A DNA stretch of 24,694 nt. It comes from JAJFFW01 sp038531315 (GTDB lineage: Bacteria > Pseudomonadota > Alphaproteobacteria > Caulobacterales > Parvularculaceae). Below the pieces are notes generated by a model, which was given only the letters and a program-made list of their open reading frames with translations, made no database searches and had not been told where the DNA came from. Where the stretch lies: assembly GCA_038531315.1 (NCBI GenBank), contig JBCBBT010000050.1, forward strand, positions 1 to 24,694, given 5' to 3'. Positions 1 to 8,612 of the stretch are shown in pieces; the first letter of the stretch is position 1; each line of letters begins with the position of its first letter. A program made the position numbers and the translations under genes.

Positions 1-1878
1 AATGTCATCAACATGTCGCTCGGCGTTCCGGGTTACGTGTTGCACCAGGATCTTGCGGACACGTTCTCTTTCCCGGCGATCCAAAGCGTATCTGACAGCA
101 CGGTCTTCGTTGTCGCCGCGGGTAACGAGGGCGCCGTTCAGACGACTAATGTGACGTTTGCTTCGAACGGTTCGTTCGATAATTTGCTCTTTGTCGGATC
201 GGTTGATCCGTCCAAGAACATCTCGTTCTTCTCCAACACGCCGGGCGATGCTTGTATCGATCAGGGCAATGGCTGCACGGCCGACAATCGGTTGCGCAAC
301 CGCTTCCTTGTTGCCCCTGGCGAGTTGATCCTCGTTTCGGACAACGCCGGCGGCACCACGCGTCTGTCGGGCACGTCCTTCGCGGCCCCGCTCGTAACGG
401 GCGCCGTATCGTTGATCCACGACCGCTGGCCGTGGTTGCAAAACTTCGCCAAAGAAACCACCGACATTATTCTTGAATCGGCGGAAGACCTTGGCGCACC
501 GGGCGTTGACGACGTCTATGGCCATGGCCTTCTTGATGTCGAAGCCGCAACCGCGCCGCTCGACTTCAACAATCTGACATTCCAGCAACCTAACACGGAC
601 GGCACGGTGACGAATTTGACGCCGACGCAACTTCGCGACTCGGTCCTGACCGTCGGTCAGCTCGGTTTGTGGGAGGCAGCCGGCGCAGAACTGGTTGCGA
701 CAGAGACTGTCGGCAACACATTCCGCGACTTCAATATTCCGCTCTCCACCGTTCTTGCCGGCACCAACGCTGCAAATGGTGAGAAATTCCAGCGCCACGT
801 ATACACGCGGCTCGTCGACTGGGCGCAAGGCACAAATTCTGTCGCCGCAGCGCCAGTCGAAACACCGGTCGGTAAAATCGGCGAATTCGGAATCGTCGCT
901 CAAGCGACGCCAGTGTCGCCGTTTGCGCCGGTTTCGGAGCAGGACAAGCCATTCAATACGAGCTTGTTGGTGGCGTCGAAAAACCGCCGCGTCACATTCC
1001 AACTCGGCGAAGGCACAGGCGCGGTAGCGTTGACGCACACAGAAGGGTTTGATCACTATAGCGATCATAATCCGGAAAGCGGCGGCGTTAATCCGTTCCT
1101 TGGCCTTGCCTCTGGCGGCCTGTTCGCCAACCTCGTGTCCGAAATCAAGCCGGGCCTTAAGCTGGCGTTCGGTTTCACACAGGTGGTCGATGAAAATGTA
1201 ACGCCCGATGAGACGACCGGTCAGTTGCTGCCGACATTCGACGGTATTCAGGACTATCGCGCGAATGCGCTTGTTGCGGACGTATCCTACGCTCTGACGG
1301 ATAACGTACGCTTCAACGTTTCATTGACGCATCTGTCGGAAGAAAATGGCGTTCTCGGTGCGCAAGGCGCTGGCGCATTTTCACTCGACGAAGGCGCAAC
1401 AACAAACGCGGTGACGTTTGGCGCTTCTTACCAGTTCAGCCCACGCTTTTCTCTCTCTGCGTCGGCGACTGCGGGTCGCACGCATAGCCGCAATGGCGGT
1501 GATGCTTTCTTCGGCATTGACGAAGACGGCCTGACGACTTCAGCCTTCCAGGTTTCGGCGAGCGCCAACAACCTGTTTGCTGAAAACGACCGTGTGCGGT
1601 TGACGTTCTCTCAACCGCTGAACGTCGAAACCGGCTCGCTGAGCTATGACAGCGTTCAAGTTGTTGATCGCGCAACTGGCGAACTCGGCGTCGTGACGGA
1701 TTTCATTAATCTGGGCGACGGCGGGCGAAGATATGTGACGGAAGCGCAGTATGCGTTCCCGCTGCTTGATGGTGCAGCTGAAATCAGCCTCTTCGGACGG
1801 ATGGATTTCGGCGCGGCCGACATTGATGGCGAATACAACGCCATCGCTGGCGGCACTCGTTTCACTCTGGCGTTCTAA
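1..1878 (+). CDS. S8 (subtilisin-like) serine protease autotransporter, 5' truncated
   Basis: The frame is open from the first base, so the N-terminus, including the catalytic Asp and His, lies outside the window. The visible part starts in the protease domain with VINMSLG. It continues with the AAGNEG segment carrying the oxyanion-hole Asn (codon 124-126) and then SGTSFAAP with the catalytic Ser (codon 376-378). The last roughly 300 residues alternate polar and hydrophobic or aromatic residues, as in beta-strands, and the protein ends FTLAF. A terminal Phe of this kind is the usual signal for barrel insertion by the BAM complex. The architecture is that of a type V autotransporter whose protease passenger is carried to the cell surface. 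The stop lies 27 bases before the ATG of the kinase gene, so the two may be co-transcribed. Substrate is unknown. The protease call is firm; the barrel call is from composition and the C-terminus. Confidence 0.88.
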   Translation, partial: NVINMSLGVPGYVLHQDLADTFSFPAIQSVSDSTVFVVAAGNEGAVQTTNVTFASNGSFDNLLFVGSVDPSKNISFFSNTPGDACIDQGNGCTADNRLRNRFLVAPGELILVSDNAGGTTRLSGTSFAAPLVTGAVSLIHDRWPWLQNFAKETTDIILESAEDLGAPGVDDVYGHGLLDVEAATAPLDFNNLTFQQPNTDGTVTNLTPTQLRDSVLTVGQLGLWEAAGAELVATETVGNTFRDFNIPLSTVLAGTNAANGEKFQRHVYTRLVDWAQGTNSVAAAPVETPVGKIGEFGIVAQATPVSPFAPVSEQDKPFNTSLLVASKNRRVTFQLGEGTGAVALTHTEGFDHYSDHNPESGGVNPFLGLASGGLFANLVSEIKPGLKLAFGFTQVVDENVTPDETTGQLLPTFDGIQDYRANALVADVSYALTDNVRFNVSLTHLSEENGVLGAQGAGAFSLDEGATTNAVTFGASYQFSPRFSLSASATAGRTHSRNGGDAFFGIDEDGLTTSAFQVSASANNLFAENDRVRLTFSQPLNVETGSLSYDSVQVVDRATGELGVVTDFINLGDGGRRYVTEAQYAFPLLDGAAEISLFGRMDFGAADIDGEYNAIAGGTRFTLAF

Positions 1879-1905
1879 GCGAACGGGAAAGGAAGGGTGA
1901 ACGAC

Positions 1906-4900
1906 ATGACACACGCAGCAAACACAATCTTTAACGCAAAGCACAGCAAACGGGGCGGAACTGTGAAGAAGCTACTTTCAACTGCGGCCGTATGCCTTGC
2001 GCTGACGGCAGGCGCTGTTCCGGCCTACGCGGCGGACGAAGCGGCGAGCGCAGAAGAGACAATGCAAGCGGCTTTCGAGCAACTCATTGCAGACGCAAAG
2101 ACCAACATGGTCGGCGACCCTGCAGTAGCGCTTGAGCACGCCGTCAATGCAGAAAAAGTTGCGCGCAGCGCAACCAACTACGCAAACCGCGACCTCGCGA
2201 TCGCAACAGCCATGTGGCTGCGCGGCGAAGCCGAGTTCCGGTCAGGCAAGCCAGAAGCGGCTGTCGACGTTATCGCTGAAGCCATTACGCTTCTCGGCAG
2301 CGCCGGCGCCAATACTAAACTGCACGGCGACTTGCTCTTGTCGCAGGGCCGTCTTGCAAGCCGTCTTTCGGACGCCAAGACTGCGGTCAAAAGCTTCTTT
2401 GCCGCACACGAAGTGTTCGTCGGCCTGAACGCCGAGCGCAACGAAGCGATGGCGCTGATGGAAATCGGCTCAATCTATCGCGATGCGCAAGCCTACAATC
2501 GCGCACTCGACTACTATCGCCGCGCTGGCGAAGTGTTCCCGGGCGATGTCGGCCTGAATATCTCGGCCTTCAATAACCAGGCGAACATCCTGAAAGAAAT
2601 CGAACGCTACGAAGAAGCGCTTGAATTCTACAACCAGGCGATCGCGATCGCTGAGGAAATCGAAAGCGATGTTCTCAAGGCGCGTATTCTGACCAACGTC
2701 GCAACGCTCTATGTTGCTGATGGCCGGTTCCCTGAAGCCGAAAACGCCGCTCAGGACGCGCTTGCGATCCTTGGCGACGACAGCAACACCGAATGGGCGC
2801 GCTTCGCCTATGCGGCGCTGGCGGAAGCCAAGCTCGAGCAGGGCGACGCGGAAGCGGCTGAGGGCCTTGTCGCCAAAGCCTTTGCAGGTCTCGACCTCGA
2901 GACGACTTCGCTGAGCTATGAAGACGCTCACAGCATCGCTTACGAGACTTACCTGCAGCGCGGCGACTACGAACAGGCTCTTGCGCATCACGAGCGCTTC
3001 AAGACCCTGTCGGACAACGCAAAGAAGGTTGCGTCGTCAGCCAACCTCGCGCTTCTTGGCGCCCGGTTCCAGTCTTCTGAACAGAAGCTCAACATTGAGC
3101 GCCTGAGAAACGAGAAGATGGAGCAGCGCGTTGAGCTGGAGAACACAAAACGTCAAACCACGCTGCAATATGCAGTCATGACGGTTGGCGGCGTTGTCCT
3201 CCTCTTTGGCGCCGCGGGTTTCATGGGCATGCGCAACCACCGCAATCGCGTGGCCCTGATGAACTCCACGCTTTCGACAACGGTTGATCAGCTCAATGAT
3301 GAGATTGGCCGCCGTGAGATCGTCGAACGCGACCTGATCGCCGCCAAAGATGCGGCGGAAGAGGCAAGCCGCGTGAAGTCGACGTTCCTGGCGACGATGA
3401 GCCACGAGCTGCGCACGCCAATGAACGGCATCCTCGGGTTCTCCAAGATCCTTCTGGATGACGACCTTAACGACACCCAGCGTGAGTATGTTTCGATCAT
3501 CGAAAAGTCGGGCACGTCCCTTCTGGATATGATCAACGACATTCTCGATCTGTCGAAGATCGAAGCTGGCAAGCTGGAGCTTGAAAGCGAGCCTTTCAAC
3601 CTCCGCTCAACGGTCGAAGACGCGGTTCAGCTGCTGCAGTACAAAGCGCAGGAGAAGAACCTCAATCTGGCTGTCCATGTCGATCCGTCCATCCCGACGC
3701 TTGTCGAGGGCGATGGCGACCGGATGCGTCAAATCCTGGTGAACCTTGTCGGCAACGCCGTCAAATTCACCGAGAGCGGTTCGGTGGCGGTTGTCGCCAG
3801 CGCCAACGAGACCGGCGACGCCGTCAAGCTGTCGGTCATCGACACAGGCATCGGCATCCCGGAAGGCAAAGCCGACACGCTCTTCCAGCGCTTCAGCCAA
3901 GTCGACGGCACGCTCGCCCGCAAATACGAGGGCACCGGTCTGGGCCTGGCGATCTGCAAGGAGCTTGTCGAAGCCATGGAAGGTGAGATCGGCGTGGAAA
4001 GCGTCTACGGTGAAGGCAGCGAGTTCTGGCTGACCGTGCCGCTGAAAGCCGCCGACGCCATGACGCAATTGCCGCACCAGGCGCGCGTCCTCGAAGAAAC
4101 CAAGCGTGTCGTTGTCGTCGATGACGTCTCAGCCAACCAGCGCGTATTCGGCCTGATGCTGCCTGCGATGAATGCAGACTGCGTGATCGCCGCCAACGCT
4201 GAGGATGCTGTCGACACGCTGCGCAAGCTGAAGGAAGAAGGTGAGCCGGTCGATGCGATCATCGTCTCCAACACCTTGCGCTCGGCGAGCCCAGAGGACC
4301 TTGTCGCCCGCTTCAACCGCAATGCGCTTTGCGACGACGCCAAACTGGTCCTGTCTTCGCCGAGCTCTGTCGACGCGGCGGAACTGGAAGGCATGGGCTT
4401 CGACGGTCAGATCGATCACCCGATCACGGAACGCTCTGTCTTCGGCGAACTCCGCTCGCTCGACACGGCGCGTACGGTCGGCGAAGACGCGACGCAAGCC
4501 GTCAAACCTGCCTGCAAGGTCGTGACGCTCGCGCCGCGCCCTCAGGAAGCCGCATCGGTGCTCGTGGTCGAAGACAATCCGGCCAACCAGCAACTGATCG
4601 CAGCGGTCCTGTCTTCCTTCGACGTTGAGATGGATATCGTTCGCAACGGGGTCGAGGCGGTCGAGAATGCCGCTGAGAAAAAGTACGACATGATCCTGAT
4701 GGACGTACACATGCCGACCATGAACGGCATCGAGGCAACCCGCCGCATTCGCCGCATCGACGGTCTCAATGCAGAGACCACGATCATCGCCCTGACGGCG
4801 GTGGCGCGGCCTGGCGATCGCGAGAAGTTCCTCGAAGCTGGTATGGACGACTATCTGTCCAAACCGCTGGAGCTTCAGCCCCTGCGCGCCAAGATCAACA

Positions 4901-4983
4901 GCCTGCTCAATAAAGTCTCCGCAGAAAAAGCGCGCGCGCGCGCAGCGAACGACCAGAGCGCGGTGCACGATCAGCAAGCCTGA
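1906..4983 (+). CDS. TPR-sensor hybrid histidine kinase with pseudo-receiver and receiver
   Basis: Residues are numbered from the ATG at 1906, which has AGGAAGG nine bases upstream. A GTG at 1897 sits too close to that site. A GTG at 1963 would give a signal peptide starting directly at KKLLSTAAVC. The N-terminus carries a signal sequence ending near PAYA-A, then TPR-like helical repeats (about 55-370) and a coiled-coil stretch (375-420). A membrane segment at about 422-443 puts the TPR part in the periplasm. Next come HisKA with phospho-acceptor His500 in MSHELRTPMNG, and HATPase_c with the N box (N617), DTGIGIP (646) and GTGLGLAIC (676). Two receivers follow. The first keeps the acidic pair (739-740) but has Ser788 where Asp is expected and HP instead of KP at 838. 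The second is complete (D889-D890 region, Asp933, Lys986). An Arg/Ala-rich tail follows. The ligand and output partner are unknown; there is no DNA-binding domain. Confidence 0.9.
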   Translation: MTHAANTIFNAKHSKRGGTVKKLLSTAAVCLALTAGAVPAYAADEAASAEETMQAAFEQLIADAKTNMVGDPAVALEHAVNAEKVARSATNYANRDLAIATAMWLRGEAEFRSGKPEAAVDVIAEAITLLGSAGANTKLHGDLLLSQGRLASRLSDAKTAVKSFFAAHEVFVGLNAERNEAMALMEIGSIYRDAQAYNRALDYYRRAGEVFPGDVGLNISAFNNQANILKEIERYEEALEFYNQAIAIAEEIESDVLKARILTNVATLYVADGRFPEAENAAQDALAILGDDSNTEWARFAYAALAEAKLEQGDAEAAEGLVAKAFAGLDLETTSLSYEDAHSIAYETYLQRGDYEQALAHHERFKTLSDNAKKVASSANLALLGARFQSSEQKLNIERLRNEKMEQRVELENTKRQTTLQYAVMTVGGVVLLFGAAGFMGMRNHRNRVALMNSTLSTTVDQLNDEIGRREIVERDLIAAKDAAEEASRVKSTFLATMSHELRTPMNGILGFSKILLDDDLNDTQREYVSIIEKSGTSLLDMINDILDLSKIEAGKLELESEPFNLRSTVEDAVQLLQYKAQEKNLNLAVHVDPSIPTLVEGDGDRMRQILVNLVGNAVKFTESGSVAVVASANETGDAVKLSVIDTGIGIPEGKADTLFQRFSQVDGTLARKYEGTGLGLAICKELVEAMEGEIGVESVYGEGSEFWLTVPLKAADAMTQLPHQARVLEETKRVVVVDDVSANQRVFGLMLPAMNADCVIAANAEDAVDTLRKLKEEGEPVDAIIVSNTLRSASPEDLVARFNRNALCDDAKLVLSSPSSVDAAELEGMGFDGQIDHPITERSVFGELRSLDTARTVGEDATQAVKPACKVVTLAPRPQEAASVLVVEDNPANQQLIAAVLSSFDVEMDIVRNGVEAVENAAEKKYDMILMDVHMPTMNGIEATRRIRRIDGLNAETTIIALTAVARPGDREKFLEAGMDDYLSKPLELQPLRAKINSLLNKVSAEKARARAANDQSAVHDQQA

Positions 4984-5008
4984 TCAGCGCCCTACACGAA
5001 ACCGAAAA

Positions 5009-5034
5009 GCCGCCCCTCGTGGGCGGCTTTTTTT
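5009..5034 (+). terminator. bidirectional Rho-independent terminator
   Basis: A perfect 7-bp stem GCCGCCC/GGGCGGC with loop CTCGT is followed by seven T on the plus strand. It is preceded by AAAA, giving four T after the stem on the minus strand. It sits between the stop of the hybrid kinase (4983) and the convergent stop of the VOC gene (5044), so it can end both transcripts. It is stronger in the plus direction. Confidence 0.88.
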
Positions 5035-5043
5035 GTGAGCGTC

Positions 5044-5421
5044 TCAGGCTTTGGAAACGAACGCGATCGGCAGGCCGCTCGGGCCTTCGAGGTAATAAAT
5101 GCGCTCGCCATGGGCGTCGTCTGGCCCCTTCGGATCGAGACCGTTCGAGCGCGCATTTTCCGCCCAGGCGTCGGCGTCGTCGACAATGATCTGCAACATC
5201 ACCATCTCGGGCATCTCCTCGCTCGCCGGCCAGACCTCGATCCAGGAATTATCGGCGTTCTCCTCGACCGGAAACACCGCCCCCTGAAACCCTTCAAGGC
5301 CCGGGATCTCGCCCATCTCACGCGGCTTCAGTCCGAGCCCTTCTTCGCCTAGCATCTTGGCCAGCGCGATGGCGTTTTCGCGTTTCGCAACGCGGCAAAA
5401 GCGGATACCTAGAAATTTCAT
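5044..5421 (-). CDS. VOC-fold (glyoxalase/bleomycin-resistance superfamily) protein
   Basis: This 125-residue protein has the size and layout of a single VOC module pair (beta-alpha-beta-beta-beta twice). It starts MKFLGIRFCRV and has an acidic strand end at SWIEVW. The second half contains MLQIIVDDADAWAENA, a typical VOC strand-helix, and the final YYLEGPSGLPIAFV strand resembles the usual metal-site or substrate-site strand of the fold. Members bind a divalent metal and act as lyases, dioxygenases or resistance proteins; nothing here fixes the substrate. It is divergent from polA, with 41 bases between the starts, and shares the terminator at 5009-5034 with the kinase gene. It is intact and cytoplasmic, with no signal peptide. 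Confidence 0.75.
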   Translation of the reverse strand: MKFLGIRFCRVAKRENAIALAKMLGEEGLGLKPREMGEIPGLEGFQGAVFPVEENADNSWIEVWPASEEMPEMVMLQIIVDDADAWAENARSNGLDPKGPDDAHGERIYYLEGPSGLPIAFVSKA

Positions 5422-5462
5422 GTCAGTCCTTCCACCTCACATTTGCCGAGAAAGGTAGCCCG

Positions 5463-8249
5463 ATGGCGGCGAAAAACAAAAACAAGGATGTGCGCCTCTA
5501 TCTGGTCGACGGATCGGCCTATATCTTCAGGGCCTATCACGCCCTGCCGCCGCTGACGAGAAAGTCGGACGGCTTGCCGATTGGCGCTGTCTCCGGTTTT
5601 TGCAACATGCTCTACAAACTGTTGACGGATATGGGCGACGCCCATGACCCGACGCATTTTGCGGTAATCTTCGACCACTCGGCGCACACCTTCCGCAACG
5701 ATCTTTACGATCAGTACAAAGCTAATCGCGACGAGCCCCCTGAAGACCTCAGACCGCAATTCCCGCTGGTGCGCGATGCAACGCGCGCATTCGGCGTTCC
5801 TTGCATCGAAATGGAAGGCTTTGAGGCGGACGATATCATCGCCACCTATGCGCGCCAGATCGAAGACGGCGACGGAGAATGCGTCATCATTTCCTCCGAC
5901 AAGGACCTGATGCAGCTTGTTTCAGATCGCGTCACAATGTTTGACACGATGAAAAACAAGATCGTCGATCGCGCTGGCGTCGTCGATAAGTTCGGCATGG
6001 GCCCCGAACACGTAATCGACATTCAGGCCCTTGCCGGCGATTCTATCGATAATGTGCCCGGCGTGCCGGGGATTGGCGTCAAAACCGCCGTCACGCTTCT
6101 TGAAGAATACGGCGACCTTGAAACGCTCCTGCAGCGGGCGGACGAAATCAAACAGAAGAAGCGGCGCGAAAACCTGATCGAATTCGCCGATGATGCGCGG
6201 CTCTCAAAGGAACTCGTTACCCTGAAAACCGATATCGCGCTGGAGCACGATATTGCGTCGCTGGCGATGAAACCGGTCGACCCCGAAAAGCTGATCAGTT
6301 TCTTAAAAGAGATGGAATTCAACACGCTGACCCGCCGGGTCGCCGACGATTTCAACGTCGATGCGCCGGCGGCGGAGAAAATCGAAATTGCGCCGGCCCC
6401 GGCGCCGTCGCAAGCGCATTATGAAACAGTCTTCTCCGAGGACGCGCTGGCGCAGTGGATCGACAAAGCCTATGCGCGCGGCGTTATTGCCGTGGACACT
6501 GAGACCGACAATCTCAATGCAATGGCGGCCAATCTCGTCGGGGTCTGCTTGTCTGCGGCGGCGGGAGAAGCGTGTTATATCCCTGTCGGCCATGGCGCGA
6601 ATGACCTTGCCTTTGACGATGAGGCGGCGGCAAGGCAACTACCCCTCCAGACTGTCATCAAAAAACTGAAACCAATGCTGGAAGATCCGGCAGTGTTAAA
6701 GGTCGGGCAAAATTTGAAGTTCGACGCCCTGGTCTTGTCGCGCTACGGCGTCGCACTCAATCCAATCGACGACACGATGCTGATCTCCTACGCGCTTGAC
6801 TGTGGGCGCGGCGGGCATGGCATGGACGACCTTGCGAAGAAATGGCTTGATCACGACACGATCAAATTCAGCGATATCGCTGGCACGGGTAAAAAACAGA
6901 AAACCTTCGACCAGATCGCCATTAATGAAGCGACGCGCTACGCCGCTGAAGACGCCGATATCACGCTGCGCCTCCATAAGGTTTTGAAACCGCGCCTCGC
7001 GCAGGAGGGTAAGACGACGCTTTATGAAACATTGGAGCGTCCGCTGGCGCCAGTCATCACAAACATGGAACGCGCGGGCGTCAAGGTTGATCCCGGCGTC
7101 TTGTCAGCACTTTCCGGCGATTTCGCGCAGCGGATGGCCGCGTTTGAAGCTGAGGCTTACGCGCTTGCGGGCGAAGAATTTAACATCGGATCGCCGAAGC
7201 AGATCGCTGATATTCTGTTCGGCAAGCTTGATTTACCGGGCGGGCGCAAGACCGCGAAAGGCGCCTGGTCCACCAAAGCCGATGTCCTGGAACAGCTTGC
7301 GGTCGACGGTCATGAGTTGCCGCGGGTCATCTTGAACTGGCGCGGGCTTTCAAAGCTCAAAAGCACCTATACCGATGCGCTGCCGGAAGCCATCAACAGC
7401 GAGACGGGTCGCATCCACACATCATACTCACTCGCGTCAACGACAACAGGACGTCTGGCGTCTACCGATCCTAATCTGCAAAATATTCCCATACGAACGG
7501 AAGATGGACGAAAAATCAGAACCGCTTTTATTCCGGAAAAGGGCGCTGTTTTAATTTCTGCAGACTATAGCCAGATTGAATTGCGCTTGTTAGCCCACAT
7601 CGCTGATCTGCAATCGATGAAGAACGCCTTTGCCGACGGGGTCGACATCCACGCGATGACAGCGTCGGAAATGTTTGATGTCCCCGTTAAAGGTATGGAC
7701 CCGATGATCAGGCGGCGCGCCAAGGCGATTAACTTCGGGATCATCTACGGCATCAGCGCCTTTGGTCTCGCCAACCAGCTGGGAATCTCTCGCGGTGAGG
7801 CGAAAGACTATATCGACAGTTATTTCGAAAAGTTCCCCGGCATCAAGCGCTACATGGATGAGACCAAAGCGCAAGCGAAGGCCGACGGCTATGTTGAAAC
7901 CATATTTGGACGCCGCACGCATGTGGCGGGCATTACAGACAAAAATCCCGCCATGCGCGGATATGCTGAGCGACAGGCTATCAACGCCCCCATACAAGGC
8001 TCAGCGGCTGACGTCATTCGGCGCGCCATGATCCGTATGCCCTCGGCTTTGAAGAAAGCAAAGCTCTCGGCGACAATGCTCTTGCAAGTCCATGATGAGT
8101 TGATTTTTGAAGCGCCGAAAAAAGAAGCAGCGGAAACCTGTAAGGTCGTCTCCGACGTCATGGCCGGCGCATGCGCGCCGGTGATTGATTTGTCGGTGCC
8201 GCTCATTGTTGAGACCGGTATTGGCGAAAACTGGGACGAAGCGCACTGA
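5463..8249 (+). CDS. polA: DNA polymerase I
   Basis: This 928-residue polymerase fills gaps and removes RNA primers in replication and repair. The N-terminal 5'-3' exonuclease (about 10-300) begins YLVDGSAYIFRAYHALPP and contains EGFEADDIIATYA and the helix-hairpin-helix region GDSIDNVPGVPGIG. The 3'-5' proofreading domain is intact: VDTETD gives Asp345 and Glu347. The polymerase domain shows motif A (SADYSQIELR, Asp701), motif B (RRAKAINFGIIYG) and motif C (VHDE, Asp878-Glu879). Length matches the family. The ATG at 5463 has GAAAGG seven to eight bases upstream. No U-rich terminator follows the stop; instead the gap holds the stem-loop cluster described separately. Nothing suggests damage or transfer. 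Confidence 0.97.
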   Translation: MAAKNKNKDVRLYLVDGSAYIFRAYHALPPLTRKSDGLPIGAVSGFCNMLYKLLTDMGDAHDPTHFAVIFDHSAHTFRNDLYDQYKANRDEPPEDLRPQFPLVRDATRAFGVPCIEMEGFEADDIIATYARQIEDGDGECVIISSDKDLMQLVSDRVTMFDTMKNKIVDRAGVVDKFGMGPEHVIDIQALAGDSIDNVPGVPGIGVKTAVTLLEEYGDLETLLQRADEIKQKKRRENLIEFADDARLSKELVTLKTDIALEHDIASLAMKPVDPEKLISFLKEMEFNTLTRRVADDFNVDAPAAEKIEIAPAPAPSQAHYETVFSEDALAQWIDKAYARGVIAVDTETDNLNAMAANLVGVCLSAAAGEACYIPVGHGANDLAFDDEAAARQLPLQTVIKKLKPMLEDPAVLKVGQNLKFDALVLSRYGVALNPIDDTMLISYALDCGRGGHGMDDLAKKWLDHDTIKFSDIAGTGKKQKTFDQIAINEATRYAAEDADITLRLHKVLKPRLAQEGKTTLYETLERPLAPVITNMERAGVKVDPGVLSALSGDFAQRMAAFEAEAYALAGEEFNIGSPKQIADILFGKLDLPGGRKTAKGAWSTKADVLEQLAVDGHELPRVILNWRGLSKLKSTYTDALPEAINSETGRIHTSYSLASTTTGRLASTDPNLQNIPIRTEDGRKIRTAFIPEKGAVLISADYSQIELRLLAHIADLQSMKNAFADGVDIHAMTASEMFDVPVKGMDPMIRRRAKAINFGIIYGISAFGLANQLGISRGEAKDYIDSYFEKFPGIKRYMDETKAQAKADGYVETIFGRRTHVAGITDKNPAMRGYAERQAINAPIQGSAADVIRRAMIRMPSALKKAKLSATMLLQVHDELIFEAPKKEAAETCKVVSDVMAGACAPVIDLSVPLIVETGIGENWDEAH

Positions 8250-8302
8250 CGCGGGCGTCAAAATTAAAGACACACTCGTCAGTAAACGTCTAATATTGTT
8301 AT

Positions 8303-8428
8303 TCGGGAAAGGAACCCCGCCCCAGCCGAACAAGTCTGCTGGAGCGGGACCCACGCCTAATTTTGGGGGAGAGAGAAGGCGTGACGTTTCCGCACCTGGC
8401 GGAATTTCTGAACGCAATCGGGCGTTCC
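8303..8428. ncRNA. candidate structured RNA: four tandem stem-loops after polA
   Basis: Four perfect or near-perfect stems follow one another. SL1 is CCCGC-C-CCAGC (8316-8326) with GCTGG-A-GCGGG (8338-8348): ten pairs, one mismatch, loop of 11. SL2 is ACGCC (8353-8357) with GGCGT (8378-8382), with a purine-rich 20-base loop. SL3 is TTCCGC/GCGGAA (8388-8393/8399-8404). SL4 is GAACGC/GCGTTC (8410-8415/8422-8427). GGAAC at 8311 can alternatively pair with GTTCC at 8424, closing the whole cluster and competing with SL4. A TAATAT at 8291-8296 is placed like a -10 box for a plus-strand start near 8303, but I see no clear -35 box and no U-tract at the end. On the minus strand it would instead be 3' UTR of the lytic transglycosylase mRNA. 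I do not recognise a known family; it lacks the hallmarks of SRP RNA, RNase P and tmRNA. Confidence 0.35.
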
Positions 8429-8612
8429 AAAGTTTAGAAATCTTGAATTATTATTGGCGAACCAAGCGCGAGGGCTGTGTTTACCGTGTTGATGGTCATA
8501 TAGGCGCCGGCGCCGCGCGTGTCGTGTCGCGCAGTTACGTGACAAAGCGACGTAGGCGTATTAGCGGATTAAAACGATTCATGGCGCCGCCAGCAAAGCG
8601 GCGCATTCGCCG
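8429..8612. other. gene-free remainder of the polA / lytic transglycosylase gap
   Basis: Between polA (stop 8249) and the convergent lytic transglycosylase stop (8613) lie 363 bases. Beyond the stem-loop cluster, this part is AT-richer at 8429-8456. It holds the 12-base palindrome GGCGCCGGCGCC (8503-8514) and a GCGCCGC/GCGGCGC hairpin at about 8584-8604. Neither hairpin has a T-run, so neither is a convincing terminator. A plus-strand open frame crosses the region but starts inside polA in another frame and looks non-coding. Confidence 0.4.

Noticed and set aside
4929..4941. GC dinucleotide run at the 3' end of the kinase gene
   Set aside because: It encodes the Arg/Ala tail in frame and is too short to be a meaningful repeat.
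4129..4977. 282-codon minus-strand open frame opposite the kinase receivers
   Set aside because: It is antisense to well-supported receiver domains; the composition (Arg, Asp, His, Val) is what GC-rich coding DNA gives when read backwards, and no family is recognisable.
8503..8514. GGCGCCGGCGCC palindrome, also at 14902-14913 and similar strings elsewhere
   Set aside because: Copies fall both inside genes and between them, with no fixed spacing or flanks; expected from the strong GGCGCC bias of this genome rather than a dispersed repeat family.
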